The position numbers were made by a program, and so were the translations under genes. Under the pieces are notes generated by a model. It was not told where the DNA came from. It made no database searches and was given only the letters and a program-made list of their open reading frames with translations. A DNA stretch of 64,000 nt from Bacteriovoracaceae bacterium (lineage in GTDB: Bacteria; Bdellovibrionota; UBA1018): NCBI GenBank assembly GCA_947447665.1, contig CANFJX010000002.1, positions 1-64,000 on the forward strand, read 5' to 3'. Each line of letters begins with the position of its first letter. Position 1 is the stretch's first letter. Of the stretch, positions 61,546 to 64,000 are shown piece by piece.

Positions 61546-62652
61546 ATGAATTCTTCAAGGTATAAAATATGGATCCTGTTTTTAGTGGCGTGTCTGGGGG
61601 GCTGGCTTGGACTCGTATGGCTAGATAACGGCACAGAATCATTGGAGAGCGCGGCCCTGGCATCTGCCTTCTGTGCCCGCGGGTGGGCGCTCACTGATCA
61701 GATCCCTCCAGAGCATCTTTCGGATACTGGAGTTTTTATGGATTTAAAAACGATGGCCCCCTGTCCGGGAGTAGCTCCGTATTCCGTGAACACTCCCCTT
61801 TGGTCGGACGGGGCGGAGAAGAAGCGGTGGGTAATTTTACCGCCGGATCAGAAAGTCCAGTTCTCCGAGGAAGACCCATGGAAATTTCCAAAGGGAACCG
61901 TGTTCATCAAGCATTTTGAACTCAATTCTCCGGAGGGTCATGGAGTCCGGGTCGAAACACGGATCAGTGCCATCACTCAGAGTGGGCAATGGTCAGGATA
62001 TACCTACAGCTGGAATGAGGACCAGAGTGATGCCACCTTGCTTTCTAGCAGCCTTGAGCGTGAGGTGAACTTAGGCCGAAATTCACCATCGGGTTCCATG
62101 CAAAAGCAAAAGTGGATTTATCCGAGTCGGTCGATGTGTCTGCAGTGTCACAATGCTTGGTCGGGCGCAGCTCTGGGGCTCCGAACTGAGCAATTGAATC
62201 AAAGCATGGCTGCAGGGGGTGCTTTTCAGAATCAATTAGAAGCCTGGGATGCGCAGGGCTTCTTCTCAAAGCCCATTCCAAAAGCGGCTACACTTAAACG
62301 ATATGCTCATCTGAATGATAGTTCAGAATCAATTGACACCCGAGTTCGCTCCTATCTGGCGGTGAATTGTGCCCACTGTCACCAGCCCGGTACCGCCATT
62401 CGAAGTCCGGTGGACCTCCGTTTTAAAACCCCCCTTCCTTACACGCAGATGATCAATGAGATGGCGAACCTGGGAGATATGGGTTTAGAGGAGCCGTTGA
62501 TTATTAAACCCGGAGATCATTCACTGAGTGTTCTTTGGATCAGGATGAACACAACAAATACTCACCATATGCCCCTGATCGGAGCAGCGATTACGGATCA
62601 GGAGGCCGTCGATTTGGTACGCGATTGGATCGATCAGATGAAGCCCAATTAG
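61546..62652 (+). CDS. Dihaem c-type cytochrome (SO2930-like)
   Basis: This 368-aa exported protein starts with an N-terminal membrane segment (IWILFLVACLGGWLGLVWL). A first domain contains PYSVNTPLWSDGAEKKRWV and a beta-rich section with GTVFIKHFEL. The C-terminal part has two haem-c motifs, CLQCH (residue about 197) and CAHCH (about 275), of which the second is in YLAVNCAHCHQPG. These are features of the SO2930-type dihaem cytochromes. The start is directly adjacent to the wecB stop. The following gene is a PQQ sugar dehydrogenase, so it probably accepts electrons from sugar oxidation in the periplasm. Confidence 0.84.
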   Translation: MNSSRYKIWILFLVACLGGWLGLVWLDNGTESLESAALASAFCARGWALTDQIPPEHLSDTGVFMDLKTMAPCPGVAPYSVNTPLWSDGAEKKRWVILPPDQKVQFSEEDPWKFPKGTVFIKHFELNSPEGHGVRVETRISAITQSGQWSGYTYSWNEDQSDATLLSSSLEREVNLGRNSPSGSMQKQKWIYPSRSMCLQCHNAWSGAALGLRTEQLNQSMAAGGAFQNQLEAWDAQGFFSKPIPKAATLKRYAHLNDSSESIDTRVRSYLAVNCAHCHQPGTAIRSPVDLRFKTPLPYTQMINEMANLGDMGLEEPLIIKPGDHSLSVLWIRMNTTNTHHMPLIGAAITDQEAVDLVRDWIDQMKPN

Positions 62653-62722
62653 GCATCCGAATTGCTTAGTGTGGAGTAATTTTTCGACGGAGCTAGAATA
62701 GCTGATGACAATGGGGTTGATT

Positions 62723-63862
62723 ATGAAGAGTTCGTATTATTTACAGGTGCCATTTTTAATTTTTTCGGCTTTTTGGATGAATACCTACAGCAAAGTTGAA
62801 GCAGCCGAATTGCCTCCAGGATTTACAGAAGTCAAGATCACTGACGAGTTAGTGAACCCGACGAGCTTCCGATTTGCGCCCGATGGAAGGATATTTGTGC
62901 TGCAACAAGGGGGGCAGGTTCGGGTGATTAAAAATGGGGTTTTACTTCCGGAGCCATTTCTCTCCCTCTCCGTCGACAGTCGCGGCGAGCATGGCCTCCT
63001 AGGGATAGCCTTTGATCCTAATTTTAATTTAAACCCCTACGTTTATATTTATTATACAGCACTAACTCCTGCGATTCACAATCGGGTAAGTCGGTTTACT
63101 GTAGTTGGGGATCGAGCCTTAGAGAATAGTGAGAAAATTGTGTTTGAGTTAGATAACACAGGGCGGTCTATTTTTCACAGCGGTGGAGCGATCCACTTTT
63201 CGAGAGACGGAAAATTATTTTTGGGTGTGGGTGACAACGCCTTGAGATTTGGAGCCAATGCCCAAGACCTCTCTAATCCATTTGGAAAAATTCTTAGAAT
63301 TAACATCGATGGCTCCATCCCTGAGGATAATCCATTTTTCAAAGTTGCCAAGGATAACGGTCGTGCAACCTGGGCCTTAGGTTTTAGGAATCCATTTACG
63401 TTTCATTTCCAGAATGGAACCGATCGAATGTTTGCTAATGACGTCGGGGCAGAGTCCTGGGAGGAAATTAATGAGGTCATTGCTGGTCAGAATTATGGCT
63501 GGCCGCTTCATGAGGGAACGAGTGATGATCCTCGTTTCAAGGCGCCGATTTATACCTACGCTCATGGGCCGGTAACCAGTGATACCATGGGTTGCGCAAT
63601 TACCGGAGGCACTTTCTATGATCCAGTCAGTCCACTCTATCCAAAACAGTATTTTGGCCAATACTTCTTCATTGATTATTGTGCGGGGTGGATGAGAATT
63701 CTGAATCCAGAAACCCATGCGGTTGAGCCGTTTGGAAGACAATTAGCTTCGAGCCCTGTTTCTCTGGAGGTAGGCCCGGATGGGAAGCTCTATTACCTGA
63801 GTCTCTGGTACCATGGACTCTACGCAATCAGCTATGAAGCCCCCCATCCATCGCCGACGTGA
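62723..63862 (+). CDS. PQQ-dependent sugar dehydrogenase (soluble GDH/Yli type)
   Basis: The 379-aa secreted protein has a signal (VPFLIFSAFWMNTYSKVEA) and a six-bladed propeller typical of soluble PQQ glucose/sorbosone dehydrogenases. It shows NPTSFRFAPDGRIFVLQQGG, the EHGLLGIAFDPNFNLN motif, SGGAIHFSRDGKLFLGVGD, ATWALGFRNPFTF and EINEVIAGQNYGWP. The ATG at 62723 is chosen since GGGG precedes it; 62705 is also possible. It oxidises aldoses in the periplasm, probably passing electrons to the dihaem cytochrome just upstream. A concanavalin-fold gene lies behind it on the other strand. Confidence 0.86.
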   Translation: MKSSYYLQVPFLIFSAFWMNTYSKVEAAELPPGFTEVKITDELVNPTSFRFAPDGRIFVLQQGGQVRVIKNGVLLPEPFLSLSVDSRGEHGLLGIAFDPNFNLNPYVYIYYTALTPAIHNRVSRFTVVGDRALENSEKIVFELDNTGRSIFHSGGAIHFSRDGKLFLGVGDNALRFGANAQDLSNPFGKILRINIDGSIPEDNPFFKVAKDNGRATWALGFRNPFTFHFQNGTDRMFANDVGAESWEEINEVIAGQNYGWPLHEGTSDDPRFKAPIYTYAHGPVTSDTMGCAITGGTFYDPVSPLYPKQYFGQYFFIDYCAGWMRILNPETHAVEPFGRQLASSPVSLEVGPDGKLYYLSLWYHGLYAISYEAPHPSPT

Positions 63863-64000
63863 CTAGAGCGGAGTGACTTCGACCGAGTAGATGTGAACAC
63901 GGGCGTCCTCGGTATAGAGACCGATGGTGCCGGGCACATCATAGAGCAGATGGGTAGCTGCAGTCCCGGTATAGTTAACAACCTGAATTCCGTTGATCAT
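63863..64000 (-). CDS. Partial concanavalin-fold protein, paralogue of the 55454 gene
   Basis: Only the last 45 codons are in the window; the gene runs off the right edge. The frame ends at TAG (63863-63865) and contains INGIQVVNYTGTAATHLL then DVPGTIGLYTEDARVHIYSV. This matches the end of the protein encoded at 55454 (DHPGAIGIYTEDARARLHDL). The two are therefore paralogues that flank the glmS-nfrB-nfrA-wecB-cytochrome-dehydrogenase block. It converges with the PQQ dehydrogenase, whose stop is directly next to it. Confidence 0.7.
   Translation of the reverse strand: MINGIQVVNYTGTAATHLLYDVPGTIGLYTEDARVHIYSVEVTPL

Overview
The window reads as chromosome of a Gram-negative, roughly 50% GC bacterium. 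It has outer-membrane and lipoprotein genes (FadL-like porin, TolC-like lipoprotein, NfrA-like barrel), periplasmic c-type cytochrome, TonB/Tol-type motor genes and many secreted hydrolases. A short histone-fold protein like those of Bdellovibrio, a complete topoisomerase VI and a long-form PurC point to Bdellovibrionota (Bdellovibrio/Oligoflexia side) or a neighbouring 'deltaproteobacterial' lineage. That placement is inference from gene content; no rRNA or other marker is present. I see no tRNA, rRNA, CRISPR array, insertion sequence or prophage.

Layout. 0.3-5.4 kb: topoisomerase VI B and A subunits, astB, then on the opposite strand an FKBP prolyl isomerase and the histone. 5.4-11.9 kb: HAD phosphatase, CstA transporter, CBS-domain protein, PilZ protein, a DUF4340-like lipoprotein, an ExbB/ExbD pair and an ICMT-like membrane methyltransferase. 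12-14.1 kb: E1 alpha and E1 beta of a 2-oxoacid dehydrogenase. 14.2-17.7 kb: a large secreted Gln/Ser-rich protein of unknown function, dapF and a 74-aa protein. 17.9-23 kb: purC, a PurS-PurS-PurL fusion and purQ whose catalytic Cys is replaced by Ala. 23-33.4 kb: a secreted EEP phosphodiesterase, addB and addA, a membrane metallophosphoesterase, a small protein and a lytic transglycosylase. 33.4-40.7 kb: a lyase/aldehyde dehydrogenase/alcohol dehydrogenase operon divergent from an osmoprotectant-type ABC importer with an SMP-30-like protein. 40.7-49.1 kb: secreted and outer-membrane proteins, a CAD-type alcohol dehydrogenase, a C11 peptidase, a methyltransferase and pyrH. 49.1-55.4 kb: a secreted-protein island (S53 peptidase, a frameshifted gene, an elicitor-type transglutaminase, a repeat peptide, a DUF2334 protein). 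55.4-64 kb: glmS, nfrB-like glycosyltransferase, nfrA-like outer-membrane protein and wecB, then a dihaem cytochrome and a PQQ sugar dehydrogenase. This last block is flanked by two paralogous concanavalin-fold proteins, the second cut by the window end.

How the genes work together. GlmS and WecB feed the amino-sugar nucleotide pool that an NfrB glycosyltransferase would polymerise and an NfrA-type barrel would export. This resembles the E. coli N4-glycan-receptor pathway but lacks the NfrB C-terminal c-di-GMP domain. AddA and AddB, topoisomerase VI and the histone form a DNA-handling set. The purine genes form one operon. A recurrent regulatory pattern is a sigma70-like promoter whose -10 box ends about 6-12 nt before the start codon with no Shine-Dalgarno. 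It is seen at about ten genes and suggests frequent leaderless transcripts.
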